A DNA stretch of 64,000 nt from Amphiura filiformis (taxonomy: Eukaryota > Echinodermata > Ophiuroidea > Amphilepidida > Amphiuridae). Numbering within the stretch: position 1 is the first letter of the stretch; each line of letters opens with the position of its first letter. Both the position numbers and the translations under genes were made by a program. Where the stretch lies: positions 94,499,782-94,563,781 of the forward strand of contig NC_092628.1 of NCBI RefSeq assembly GCF_039555335.1. The letters run 5' to 3'. Of the stretch, positions 10,791 to 38,300 are shown in pieces. The notes under the pieces are model-generated. The model saw only the letters and a program-made list of their open reading frames with translations, was not told the origin of the DNA and made no database searches.

Positions 10791-13700
10791 ATTAATGTTG
10801 ACTGCTCCTTTTCAGGTTTTTCATTGATGCCACTCGTTATATCTTATCTCAGGCTCACTTTTGTTCTGTCTCTTCCCCAATCACGGGTTGTTTGTTCTAC
10901 CGTGGTCGCATTTGACTGTCAGCAGTGGGCTTGTGATCGGATAGATTACTTGCCTAATTAATTTTGTATGCTATTGTTTAGCTAATTCTGGCATTTGTTA
11001 GTATATCATGTATTATTGAAGTTGTGAAATAAATGTTTCTTGAATTGACGTCTTTTTGAAGAAAATTACCAACTGCAATCCCTTGTGCACACTCAATATT
11101 TGGGGTTAAAATCAGTTTTGTTTGTAGCACTAAACTTTAACTAGGGGGCCTATATCTATATTTTCAAAAGAAAACAAAGCACATGAAAACAGAAAAGACT
11201 TGAAATGCGTTCCAAGAATAATATATTAAAAGTTCAATGATTAATGTTTTTGATGCATGCACACACAAGTACCCAACACACAAATTATTTGACTTCAGTA
11301 TCTTCAGTAGACGGCTAAATGAACTTGTTTGATCGAAACAAAAATAACAAAAATGACAATATATGCATGTCATTTAGCTGTAAGATACCACAAACCATGA
11401 TATGCCTACCACAAAGACTTTTTTATATTAATACAGATCATCATTGCAACAATAGAATTGAAAGAAAACCCTGTCAGTTTTTGAAACATCTGCATGTAAG
11501 TGGAGTTTTATTTGACTAGTTGTATGAACTTGTCCAATAAAATGACAAGCTATCCCCATAAATCCCACTTCATTGCAAAATATCATTAACCAAATTATTT
11601 CAAATCCTACTTGTGCATGAAATGAGATTTTTCATGCTTCAACTTAATCAAAACTGTTGAGTTTCGGTCTGACATGAGGTCAAAGACATACACTGCATAT
11701 GTTTTGATTTTCTGCATTTCAAGCCAGAACGGGCAAGTTTACCACATTGTTTAGGATGTGATATGCAATTTTTCAAAAGCATGATTTAAATGAACTGATT
11801 TGGCATGAACATGTTTAAATGAACTGGTTTTGGAGAAAACATTTGGAAAAAAATAAGAGTCTTCCGAGTTCAGGACTCCTAAACATTCAATATTTGTACA
11901 CTAGAATCTTCATTCTGGAAATTATTGCATTTCTTGTTTACAGTGCATTCCTGTACGTGTGCATGTAGGACACTCATATGAGATGCTGTGTGTGTGTAGG
12001 GTGCTCATGACACCATGCTGTCTGCACACACAAGACGATTTCACATTGAAACACATCCAAGGAATGCATTTTAATATGGTCCCTGACTCTTGTGTGCAGT
12101 TGCCCATTATGCACCTGTTCTTACACAAAACTAACCAATCTGACGAATGACAATGACAACATTTAGTATTATTGTATTTTTAATTCATGATTATTAACAA
12201 AAAGAAAAAAAAAGTTATTAATTCATGATACATTGAAGAATTTAGCTACTAAAAAACAAAGACATGGGAGAGTATCATGGAATGCCAGATAGGTATCCTT
12301 TTCATATTCCATGGTATTTTGAAGTCCTGACATAACTGTGTTGTTATATAACGATGGCATTGATTTGCGCCGTTAAATATCTTGTACTATTCAACGGCAG
12401 GAATCGTATCATTATATAAAACAAATATTGCATGCCTATGTTTGTGTAATGGTATAAATACATATATATCACTCTGTCAAATTTGGACTGTTCCATTTCA
12501 CAACTTTGGCTTGTGAAATGGGAAAAGTCAAAATTTGATATTGTGCTATATTTGTATACTCTTGCACACTCAATATTTGCATACTTTGTCAGGGTGTTCA
12601 GTTTCTACATCTGCTTTTATACCTTTCCGAACACAGGAAATTTTGAACATAAAAAAATACATGAAATAAATAATAAACCCATAAGAATTCCACATTTAGC
12701 TCTACCTTAATTACATGTATTTGTTAACTAAGGCAACTTATTTTAAGAAGAACACCAAAAGCTCTGTAGTGAATGGTTTATAATATCACAGTTAGCTTGT
12801 TCTTAAGTTGCTGGGTGGGTGCTTATAAGGGCATGAGCGGTCAATGGAACGAATTAATACAATAGTCACTTGATAACAGCTGAAGTGTTGTCACATTTGT
12901 GACAAAATCATAGAGCCTTTCATTTAGGGGTTGCTTGTAATTCAAAGTTATCATCTTTGTTAATTTCTTGATATCAGAACTAAAAACCATCACCATTGGT
13001 CTTGATGCCAAAATCTATAATCTCTAAAAAATTGTTTGAACACTTTAAAAGCCTAATTGGAAATGATCCCCCTTAGACCCCCGTCCAATGTTGGAAACTT
13101 GGAATGCACATCACCATTTTATATTCTCCCAATGTTGATTTAAGAGCGAAAGGAGAGGGGTTATGTTGAAGCAGAACATTGATGCAACATTATTATAATT
13201 CTTAGGTGTAGTATAGTAAGAACATACAATTTAGAGCAAGTGTTTGAACATGTTTTTCCGAGATTGTAGATAGCTACTTACATTATAGTTAGCAAAATAC
13301 AAGACATCATTAAAAAAAAGTATGACAAGTAATGCTTGCACAACCCCCATGGCTCGGGGCGATGAGACAGGAGCAAGTGATTGAGACAGTCATTAACATT
13401 ATACTAGTACAATACTAATTTGAATACTTCTATGCATGTATGCTTTGTATGGAAAACCAATTGAACAGTTGCATAAAATATTCTATAGCAGATTACATAA
13501 TTCATATGTCATTCTCATCCACAGGTATTGACAATTTTATGGTAGAACTAGACAAAGTGCTTCTTACTTAGTCTGACAAGCTCCCAGGTGATGTACTTAT
13601 AACTTCTACTCAGAAGCATTAAGTCAGTTTCAATGCTTAATTTAATTCCCTCTCCGTACAATTCACTCCAATGTCTTATGTAATGGTTTTGGTGCAGTGA

Positions 13701-13917
13701 AAATGGGATTTGGTTGATGTTCTCAATTTAAAATATTGTACAGTTTTGCCATTTTGAGAACAACCAATAAGTCCATTTGTTGCACCTAACTCTAAGAAGA
13801 GCAAACACTGCTCACTACCAGTTACATCCTTCATAAAGCTGCTGTGATGGTACAGAAGACAGAGAACTCTCTCTCCTTGTCAATAATGACGATGATGGAT
13901 TTGCCTAAGTACTATTC
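10791..13917. other. intergenic DNA downstream of SMU1
   Basis: No exon or domain recognised. The only clear structure is an imperfect hairpin at 12477-12538 (arms of about 27 bp, 'ccatttcacaa' against 'ttgtgaaatgg'). The stretch next to 13917 should contain the SMU1 3' UTR (minus strand); I could not choose its polyadenylation signal with confidence. Confidence 0.4.
12477..12538. repeat. short imperfect hairpin
   Basis: Left arm 12477-12503 and right arm 12511-12538 are inverted copies with a 7-base loop 'ctttggc'. It is probably the remnant of a fold-back element. Confidence 0.6.
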
Positions 13918-28638
<14,721 letters not shown>

Positions 28639-29882
28639 TTTCACACTTCTTTCTTCACACGATCAGAAAACAAGGACGCTGCTGCACCAGACGCTGGTCA
28701 ACTCGAGTCGATAATTGAAACCAACTCGGCCCATATCTAAATCGGCCTTGCCTTTAGATTATTAAACTCCAGATTGGAACTTGAGGTCCGGACATGACAT
28801 GACAGTACGACAGTCGGAAACACTAGTTATTAAACATGCACGCACATTTTCCTGCTCGCTGTGTTGCAACACATATCTAGACCATTTTAAAAGGTTTGCA
28901 AAGGGATCCCAAAAATTTGGCATGCACAAGTGGGTGCAAAGATTTTTTGGCGGGCGGGGGGGGGGCAATATTTGGCAGGCCGAGGGGGGGGAAGCAATTT
29001 TCTGGCGAGCCGTTTGGAAATTTTACCTCCGGGGGCTCGTAATAGCCCCTAAACTTTTCAGCGCTATACACGCAAACTTTGAAACTTATGTGCTATTTTC
29101 ACACTGATTTGCGTTATTTTGCACCCCTCTCTTCTTGTCAAGGTCTTTAATGTATAGGCCTACATATGGATTTGAAGGTTTGGGTGTTAAAATTAAAAAA
29201 CCCTGGTGTGTAAATTAAAGATTTGTGTATTATTAGTAATGGAGTAATGGGGAGTAATAGGCCATGTGATGGGCAAAAACTGGGTGTGTAATCTTGAAGC
29301 GCGAGAAAAATTTCGATTTCAGACTATTTTAGCCAGAAATTAACATGATTAAACTCATTCAAGTATTTTCTGCTCTTTGATGTGCTAAATTTTGCAATTT
29401 TAGTACCCCAAAACATAATGTTTTATGTGCTAAAAACTTAAAAATGCACAGGGCAATTTATATTGCTTAATTTTTTTTTCTATTATGATTTTGTTTTTTT
29501 TGGGGGGGGGTGATCCCTATTTTTGGTATATTATGACCCCGGTATAATTATATGACTCCCCATTCTAAAGAAAATGACAACCCCTTGCATTCCCCCTCAT
29601 GGTTCCATTTCAGATTTCCTCTCAAGACCCCCTGGATAGGAGGAACGAGCGGTGGAACAATGGGGAAAATTCATGATTGTAGGGCCTAATAGTCCTATGC
29701 GGATATGCATGAATGGGGCTGGGGTCCACTTAGTGAAAATGCAAGGTACAAAATTAGGGGGCTGCAATTTTCTTCTGGAAGGGGGTCTTGAATATACTGG
29801 GAAATTTTATTCCAAAATAAGTTGTGGTCATAATTTTTATACCTCAAGAATAGGGGGGTGCAGGTGTTAGGCCCTATTATTT

Positions 29883-30367
29883 AGGGGTGGTGCAATAATT
29901 ATGTGTACCCCGGTGAATTCTCAAAATGGTCTGCCAAAATCGCTTGTTTCCCCTTTGGCCGTGCCAAAAACCTTTGCCCCCCCCTTCGACGTGCCAAAAA
30001 CCTTTGCCCCCCTTTTGACGTGCCAAAAAATCTTTGCCCCCCCCCTTACACATGCAAGATTTTGGGGAACCCGAATTTAAAACCTTAAATTGTCTTAACA
30101 TATAATGCGAGCATAGCGAGCAGGAAATTTTGCATATTTGAGCGTGTTCAGTAACGTTTTCCTCGCCTTTTTAGGGCGTAATATAGAAACAGTGCCCAAA
30201 ATATCTGTGCCAAAAATTGCTTGCCCCCCCCTTTCGACCTGCCAAAAATCGCTTGACCCCCCTTTCGACCTGCCAAAAATGCTTGCCCCCCTTTTGGCCT
30301 GCCAAAAATCTTTGCCCCCTATAATTCACCCCCCTTCTGGGGTACACATAATTATTGCACCACCCCT
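29883..30367. mobile_element. fold-back element with perfect 29-bp ends and internal tandem repeats
   Basis: 29883-29911 (AGGGGTGGTGCAATAATTAT then GTGTACCCC) is a perfect reverse complement of 30339-30367. Between them are two clusters of a roughly 30-35-bp unit, 'tgccaaaaacctttgccccc' plus 'cttttgacg', at 29935-30060 and 30200-30318. A related unit appears in reverse orientation at 28905-29030 outside the element. There is no coding frame. By structure it is a MITE that amplified an internal minisatellite. Confidence 0.75.
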
Positions 30368-31558
30368 TAAAGAGCTTGGGACTATTAACAAACATTTTCA
30401 CAACTTTTTGCGCAATCTTTTTGCATGATTGTGTGGTGTTAAAAAATTTTGCTCACTCTGTGCATTTTTTTTGTCAAGCAGCCGCACACATTTCTTGTCA
30501 CCTTTTCAGAATTTGTTTCGGCGATTGGGTCTGCGGAAAGGGGATCATGAACATTTATTTTATTATCCATTTTCAAAAAAGGTGTGGACATGAAACAATT
30601 TTTTAATTTTATTTGGCAGTGACTGGCAATAGGCCTATGGTTGATGTTTTAGAGAAAAACAAAAAAGGAAGAATGAAAAGAGGAAAATCCCAAATTTAAA
30701 GCAAGCAAGCAGACTTGGGAAAGCAAATTATAAGCCCAGTTGATCAGGAGCCGAGTTGACGGGAGGCCATTAATTCCCGTGGCAATCAGGACGCGAAATC
30801 CGCGAAGTAGAAGTCAGTGTCGTTGTTTTCTTGTGCTATCGTCTATCGAATACGAAAAATGGTAAGTACCTCCTGCATTTTTGAATGATCTGTCCAAAGA
30901 CCATTAACATTTTGTATATAAGGAAAACTAATGATCGCAGGGTCGGTTTTGGGCCCGGTTTTGTATGTGTACTTGGCTTCAAAATCATGAAATAGTCTGC
31001 CAATGCCTGCTGAATTCGGCAACCTTTCCAAGCAGGCCCTCACATGGCAGGGCTGTCAACTTTTTGGAATTGACAGAGCCGTAGCAGGATTTATCGGCTA
31101 CAATGTTCATTTTGACCCATTTTGGCACTCGAGAATCTGAAAAGCGGGGTGGTGGCTAGTGGGGATTATGCACTTTCAGTTTCCCACGCGTTTGAACGGG
31201 AATTGGATGGCGTACTTTTTCGATGTCTAGTGAGCAAATTTCTTCAATATTTTGAGAAAATGATGTCAAATTTTCTATTCTATATTGTTTGGTAGTAATG
31301 TCTTTTGCCAATAGTATGTTTAAAGTTGTTATTTTGTGTTTTTGATCGCAAAGATCGGATATTTTCGTTCCCGATTCGAATTCTGAACCCTAAATTTAGC
31401 CTAAGTTATTATCTGGCTTCACCGATTTCGCAGAACTTTGACGATAATTTTGCCTTTTGGACACTAAAATGCATTCGATCCTTAATTTTGTTTCAACCGA
31501 GTCTTAAATTAGCAAGCACAATAAGGTTAGTACCACTTTTATATAAGTTTATGAAATT

Positions 31559-31909
31559 TTAAGGGGGTACTACACCCCTGGCCAATTTTGGGCCTATTTT
31601 TGCATTTTTCTCAAAAATTATAGTGCATTGGTGAAAAGTAAGATATGTATATTATAGGGGCAAGGACTACAACTTCTGCTCTGAAAATTCAGCAACTCAA
31701 GGCAAGTAGTTATTGATTTATTGATCAAATATTGGTTTTCCCTCATTTTTGATTGTAACTCCACAACTGTTGTCTGTGCTGAAATAAAATTGCCAGTGCA
31801 GTAGTTCTAGTCCTTGCCCCTATAATATAAATATATTACTTGTCACCAATGCTTAAATTTTGAGAAAATGCAAAATAGGCACAAAATTGGCCAGGGTGTA
31901 ATACTATAA
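31559..31909. mobile_element. TTAA-type palindromic element, copy 2
   Basis: Starts TTAAGGGGGTACTACACCCC and carries the same mirrored internal words as 27055-27415, for example 'attgatttattgatcaaata'. The right end has decayed ('ccagggtgtaatactata'). Confidence 0.75.
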
Positions 31910-33078
31910 AGATTTTTTTTTCAAGTTTCTAACCGGCGCAAATCGTTAAGTGTGTATTTCCCATTGACATCCAAAATCGCCACTTGCAAAATTACAATTT
32001 TCACAGGCCCTGGATCATGGGATGTAGGTTTGATCCACCAGCATGACCAGGATGTTCAACTGCTGCGCACGGTCATTTTATTCCGCCATTTTGAATTGTT
32101 TTGAGATCAGGGCCAAGGGTATATGTGCCACATCCACATACTTGTGCATAATACGGAAGGTCGATTTGTGCCCAGAAATATTTAGGCCTATGTCAAACTG
32201 TATGTTATACAAATTGTACAGCTATCATTTCTACCCTATGACGAACCGACATACCTGTAAATCAAATAGCCCGCAAAGAACTGGTCATCGCTAGTATTTT
32301 TCATGAAGAAAAACGACACTTTTCACGCCGGAACAAGTCCAAAAAACGTCAGCTGACGTACAAGCCTCCCCACGCATGTACATAAACAAGCCGTGTTCAT
32401 TGTTTAATTGTAACCTGCAGCTGTTCGCAAGGAAACTTTCTGCATAAAATTACCTGGGGTCGTTATCAGGCCTGAGACACACAGGCGCTAGTTTGAGGAC
32501 AGTTACTAATGCAAATGAATGCCATGCAGAAATTGCGAGATGCATCGCCATTTTGTGACTCGTGCGAGCTAACGCAAACAAAATATTGGACTAAATAATC
32601 TTCAAGTTTTAATAAAAGGTGCATCTATCATGATAATATTACATTTTATTATTTTATTATTTGAATTACATAAGCTATGTCAATTTTGTGTCCATGTTAA
32701 TTTTTATATGTATTTACCTGTGTTGAATTTAAACTGTTGTGAACGTGGAGCTACGCAAACTAGTCAAAAACTGGCAGGCGATTACCCACCATGCAATGCG
32801 AATACACGGAAACGACCCAGTTTAGGATGCATCGCAGTTCCTATTGTGTAAACCGCCCATCCAACCATCGTGTGCACAGGATTTGTGCTGGAGGCTAGTA
32901 AATGCGCACAACCAATGCGCAGAAGAAGGCCTTGATACTAGGCGGAGCTTACGTTTCACAAGAATGATTGACAGCTGTGAGTAGGTGAAATTCTGTTCTG
33001 TGATTGGTACAAAAATATGGTTCTCGTATAAATGAATATATTATCCATGGCTTCAAAATTAGGAACCGTTTCTTCCAC

Positions 33079-33098
33079 AGAGCCCTATATAGGGCTCT
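33079..33098. repeat. perfect 20-bp palindrome
   Basis: AGAGCCCTATATAGGGCTCT reads the same on both strands. Role unknown. Confidence 0.85.
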
Positions 33099-33497
33099 AT
33101 GGTCTCTACTCATTATACACAACCGTAGAAGATCTGGCCAGCGACGGCGCCATGAATCAGGCTATTTAGTGCAGCGTGGCCTCTCATCCTTTATTATCTC
33201 TGGTCTTGTCACGCTGGTAGATTCGCCCACCTGTGATTACTGACCTGGATCTGGCAGAACTTCGTAGAACTTATGATTTTAAGCAGCGGGATTTTATGAA
33301 ACTGCCAATATTTGCAAGTATTCTGAAGGATCGGTAATAATTAATATATTTTTCATTGTATCGGTAGTGCAAGTTGAAGTTAGTGAATTTGTGGTTTTGT
33401 ATGTTATGTGCAAGAGTGTTTTCAGAAAGCGTAAATAGGCAGGCCGTTATGCTAAACCTTCCACCTTATCCATTGTATCTGTTAGTTCGGCGATGAA

Positions 33498-33531
33498 CTG
33501 GATACATCACACAGACGTGTGATGTATCCAG
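33498..33531. repeat. perfect hairpin, 15-bp arms
   Basis: CTGGATACATCACAC, loop 'agac', then the exact reverse complement. Intergenic. There is no adjacent T-run to suggest a pol III terminator. Confidence 0.85.
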
Positions 33532-34707
33532 ACTGGATATAGGCCAAGGGACTCGGGCTTCATTACGGCTATCGTGCCTCATGGTCAATGTAGACTGGCC
33601 CCCAGTCTCGGTTCGGTTCCATCTCTGGATAATGTAACAATAAATAATTACGTAATGCCCTATGAAAAAAAATGCCAACTCCCCCCCTTATTTTCTTCAA
33701 TGCAAAAAACCCATTCCTCTTCATCCACAAATCGGCGCCACTAATTACACCCACCACAGTCAACCATGCAGCAATATAGAAATATACTCAGTATTATAAG
33801 TGAACGCGAAAGTCCATTGAGCGCTGATTCCGAGACTGGTCCAATCTGTTAGAGATCTCACTTCCAAATATTCGTTCAACGAAGCACGGTGATTCCGATG
33901 TCAATTACGAAAGCCCCGCCCCAGTTTCAATTCAAATATGGTAGCACAAAGCTATGCCGCGGGATGTGGCGCAAGATCGGATGGGACACTTGTCAACAAC
34001 TGAGATGTATTGAACTCAAGTGGCACGCGTCTGATAGACCCATGGTACGCCGCAATAATAAAAGGCAACCACTCGACTCGGACTTAGGCCTATTGTCCAT
34101 ATTATGTATATTATCGCGTGCGGTTTGCAAATGTTTGCACATTATTTAGCTAGGAAGCCTTTTCAAATATCCCGCGCTGCCAAGCTGCGTTGATTGGTCA
34201 GATACAATATCTTTGTTTTAGTCGCTTACACAAACGTTAATGTAGCGAAAACATGGACGTGGTATATAGAAAGATTGCGTGACTCCAAATCCGTAAAAGT
34301 GAACTTCCAGCAGTTTGTGGGAGCTGGAAGTCAAATTGCCTACAGACTGGGAGGGTCCGTGTATTGGGTTGATTTTTAATGCTATGTAATCTACATTACC
34401 AGTCGTTCTCCCACGGACCCGAGGGAGGGTCTAGGTCAATGCAGCCTCTTGTTTTATCGGATTTTTCATTGAAAATGAAATAAATTTGGAAAACTGATAG
34501 GCCTACATCATACAACTTATACATTTTATTCGAGAACTCTAGCTTTGAATTTGCACACGATAGTTACACATCCGATGCTAGAGTGCTTTGCTATCGTTTT
34601 TCGGTCAGACAGCGACAGTGCAGTTTTTGGCACCGGAGGTTATTTATTCAGTGTTAATGTGGAAATTTAGATGAAAGTTATTTCGATGAGTCAACTGTAT
34701 CTTTTGA

Positions 34708-35218
34708 GCAAGATTTGCCTATTTTGGACAGTCTTAAAATTTTGCTGAAGTGTCATTGTAGCAACATTTTTGATGCAATCGCCTGTCGTGATCGGCTGTA
34801 ATAGTCTCTAGCCTAGAATGTGAAGCTATCGGTGAGCAAATTCTTGGCTAGACTTTTTCGAGCAACATACATTATGACATTGTATTGAATCCGTTGATTC
34901 TGTGCGTGAGTTTGTTTGACACAGTCCATTGAGTTTGTGTGGACCGGCACTCGCTATCGGGAAATATATATGTCTTGATTCCCTACCGGAGCATGATAGA
35001 CGTCACCCAATGACGGTGGGGTGTTCCTCACTGGGCATGTACATGTATGGTGTAAACATGAAGTCGGGTTCTTATTGGCTAGTATCTGTATCTGTATCTG
35101 TAGCAATACTGCTCAACGCTTCAGGTGAAGCCAGACGAACAGGAAATAGTTGAAACCATTAACACATCAGCACCTCATTCGCCGATCAATCATGTGACGC
35201 AGGCGTGAATTTACGCGA
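34708..35218. repeat. partner of the SMU1 intron 1 repeat, next to WDR61
   Basis: 34708-34797 matches 26411-26520 directly and 35160-35218 matches 26612-26672 inverted. It ends about 90 bp before the proposed WDR61 ATG, so part of the WDR61 promoter region may be repeat-derived. Confidence 0.55.
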
Positions 35219-35307
35219 GCGTATGAGGCGGGATAAAAACTGCGAAGGATTCTCTCAGTCGGGTTGTTTCATCTATATTGCACTTACCCACTTCTCACGT
35301 CTGTCAA

Positions 35308-38300
35308 ATGGTACACCCTCGCAAAATCCAAATTGAGGGCCTTGCAGTTCTAGTCAATTTTCACAGCACAGAAAATACCAATTTGGCTTGTCTTTGCTAA
35401 TTATTTAAAGTTAATTTCCCTGATAAGAAATCAAACTTTTGGAATTGTTTCATCAAGAGGTGTTTGTTTCACTTTCTCTAAGTTTTAATGTAAAGCATAA
35501 AACCCAATGTTTTGTTTGATTCTACAGTATAGTGTGCAACATAAGAAGGAGCAAGCTCATGATGACAGCATATGGTGCTGTGCATGGGTAAAGAGTGATA
35601 AGGATGGTGTGGATAATATTGTTACTGGCGGTGTGGATGACTTAGTCAAGTGTTGGCAATGGTAAGTGTTTAGCAATTTAATGGAAAAAATGCTTTTATT
35701 AAGCAGTCTGGAAATTCCTTACTGGTTTGATTTTGGCAGCTATTTTTGGGCATTCTCATAATCAAAATTAAAATTAAAGATTTCTATGTAGAGTCAAGAT
35801 GGTGAGATTTCTTGGTCATGTCACCGATACAAACAACCAATAATGAGCTATTCCAGTTGAAATCCATAACCCAATGGGGTTACCTGAATGGGTGACTCCA
35901 TTTAAAATCTATGCCCCCTGTGTGGGAGATTAAGGTCATGTCTTCCAAAAGGGGTGTATGTATAGATTTAAACTTAGCCTAATTCATTTACCACCAAAAT
36001 TTATTGACCAATGAAATTAAAACTTAGTAGGATATGAAGCACAAAGAATTTGGATACTGTATAGTTTTCTGTCATGAAAATTGCATGCAGGATGTGCATA
36101 TTAATTAATGAAATAAATTGCATATTTCGTTAACCATTTTACTAATCTACTGTACTACTAACAAAATTTGATCACATCATATATATTTTATTTTTCAGGG
36201 AGAATGATGAACTGAAGCTACGTTGGACACTAGAAGGTCATCAGTTAGGGGTTGTGTCAGTAGACATCAACCCTACGGGTACCGGTATCCTTTTATATAT
36301 ACCTACAGAATGAAGATTTTTAGAACAGTTTGTGCATTATATCAGTGGTGTGATTCTTCAGGATTTTTGTGGTTAAAATTTACGCAATTGTATTGATTTT
36401 CAGCCCGTTTTGGGGAGTAATTTTAGCCCAATTTCATGCTGCTTTTCAGGATTTTCTACTACTTAGAATATTTCACAAGTTTTGAATCACACCCAGTTAT
36501 ATAGAGAATGAGAGACTCTGTCAGTGGATTCAAATATTGTACATTCAGTTCTGTCAATAAGGTGTTTATTTGTTTGTCGCTCATGGCGGAAAATTAATGT
36601 AGTTCTGGATCATTTCACTATGTAACTGGTAAATTAATAACTACTACTAGTATTTGTTGTCTTGTCCTGTCTTGTCTTGTTCTTTATTGTGGACTTTAAC
36701 AATGACCAAGATCTGGAATGATATAATGGTATAATGATATATAACTAACTGTAACATACTATACAATAACGTAAATCCTCTATGCCCCCAAGTCCTTGAG
36801 TGTATTATTTTAGGTACCTGGATAATGAGCACATGTATATCAAGGACTGAGAAACAACTTAGCTAAGTATTTACAGTCTTGAGGCGCATGGAACGCCGGA
36901 CAGAAGGAGCTGCGGAATGCAGGCTTGGTGGTGTGTATGTTTCCTTTAGACCCGGAGAGTTGTGGGGTAGCAACCGTGACAATGCGCGCTGTGGAAGCTG
37001 AGTGTCGCGGGTGGAAGAGGGTGGCGGATCCAGAGACAATGCTGGTCCAGGGGTGTTTGGTGCTGGTTGGGTTGTGGGTGTGTCTGGAGTAGGTGGGGCA
37101 GTGTTGTCCTTAGGTGGCATACCTGTAGTCACCTTGTTCGGTCGCTGGGTGCAGATGCTAGGGAGGGTCTGCGAGGTACGACTGGTGGTGTAGGAGGGCA
37201 GATGAGGTGATGGGGCTGGCAAGACACTGCAGGTGTATACCGCCGCAAGAACTTCCTGTTACGTGGGTTACTCGGCCAGAGCCATCTCGCGAACCACATA
37301 TTGGTCAAACTGACGCACCTCAATGACAATGCCTGTTTTGTCCCATTTGGTTGGGTGAGGGCGGTTTGATTCTGGACTCGTGCGTGGTCACCAATAACAA
37401 GGGGAGGAAGGTGTCTTGTGTGCTCGGAAAGCCGTTCTGCAATTTTCATGTGTCTGTTACGCAGGGCCTCTTCTCGGGCTGCCAGTGTCTCTCTCCATGT
37501 TGGGTGTGGTTCATAGCGACCGGGGTGTATGGGAATGAAATCACGTATGGGTCGACCAAACAGACACTGTGCTGGGGAGAGTTTAGTCCCTTTGTCTGGT
37601 GTATTTCTGTATTGTAACATTGCCCGTTGAAAGGAGTCAGTGTCTAGGTCTCCATTGGGGTTTGTGTTGTCAGTAAGAAGGCGTTTAACCGTTTTAACTG
37701 CAACTTCAGCTCTGCAGTTGCTGTGAGGGTAGGCAACAGATGATACACGGTGCGGGTCTCCCCAATTTTTGAGAAAGGTCTTGGTGGCGGTGGATGAGAA
37801 CTCCGGACCACCATCAGAGGACAGCTCATCACTTATTCCATATGTGACAAATGTACGCCTGAGGCTGGAGATTAGGCCGTTTGATCCATCAGCTGCCCGT
37901 TCCACAATTGGCCAATTACTGTAGCGATCCACAATGACCAAGTAATTGTTGCCAGCAAGGTGGAAATAGTCAGCACATATCGACTGAAATGGGTACACTG
38001 GTGCAACAGGTGGGGTAGGTGGTGGATTGGGCTGTGATGGGGCCATACGATTACACTGTGAGCATCGTGTGCGCACGTGGTGGATATCGGACGTAATGCC
38101 TGGCCAAAAACTGAAGCTTCGCACGCGAGGTCATGGATGAGATGCCCTGATGAGCTGAGTGGAGGGACTTCAGAACCTCAGGGCGGAGTGATGGGGGGAT
38201 AATAATGCGGTGGTTGTGCATGGCAACGCCATCCAAAGAGTAGAGACCATCTCTCAGGCTGAAGTAATCTTGGAGATCGGGAGGCAACTCATGGCGTGAT

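Larger units (their letters stand above)
28639..35307. other. intergenic region between divergent SMU1 and WDR61
   Basis: No exon recognised. The proximal parts on each side should contain the two promoters; I saw no convincing TATA box. The region contains C-rich tandem repeats and a fold-back (28.9-30.4 kb), a TTAA-type element (31559-31909), two short palindromes near 33.1 and 33.5 kb, and a repeat shared with SMU1 intron 1 (34708-35218). Confidence 0.6.

Noticed and set aside
29935-30320. CRISPR-like spaced repeats
   Set aside because: Units are contiguous, variable C-rich tandem repeats inside a fold-back element in animal DNA, with no unique spacers.
37002-37617. Plus-strand ORFs over the Ty3-type element
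   Set aside because: Antisense shadows of the integrase region.
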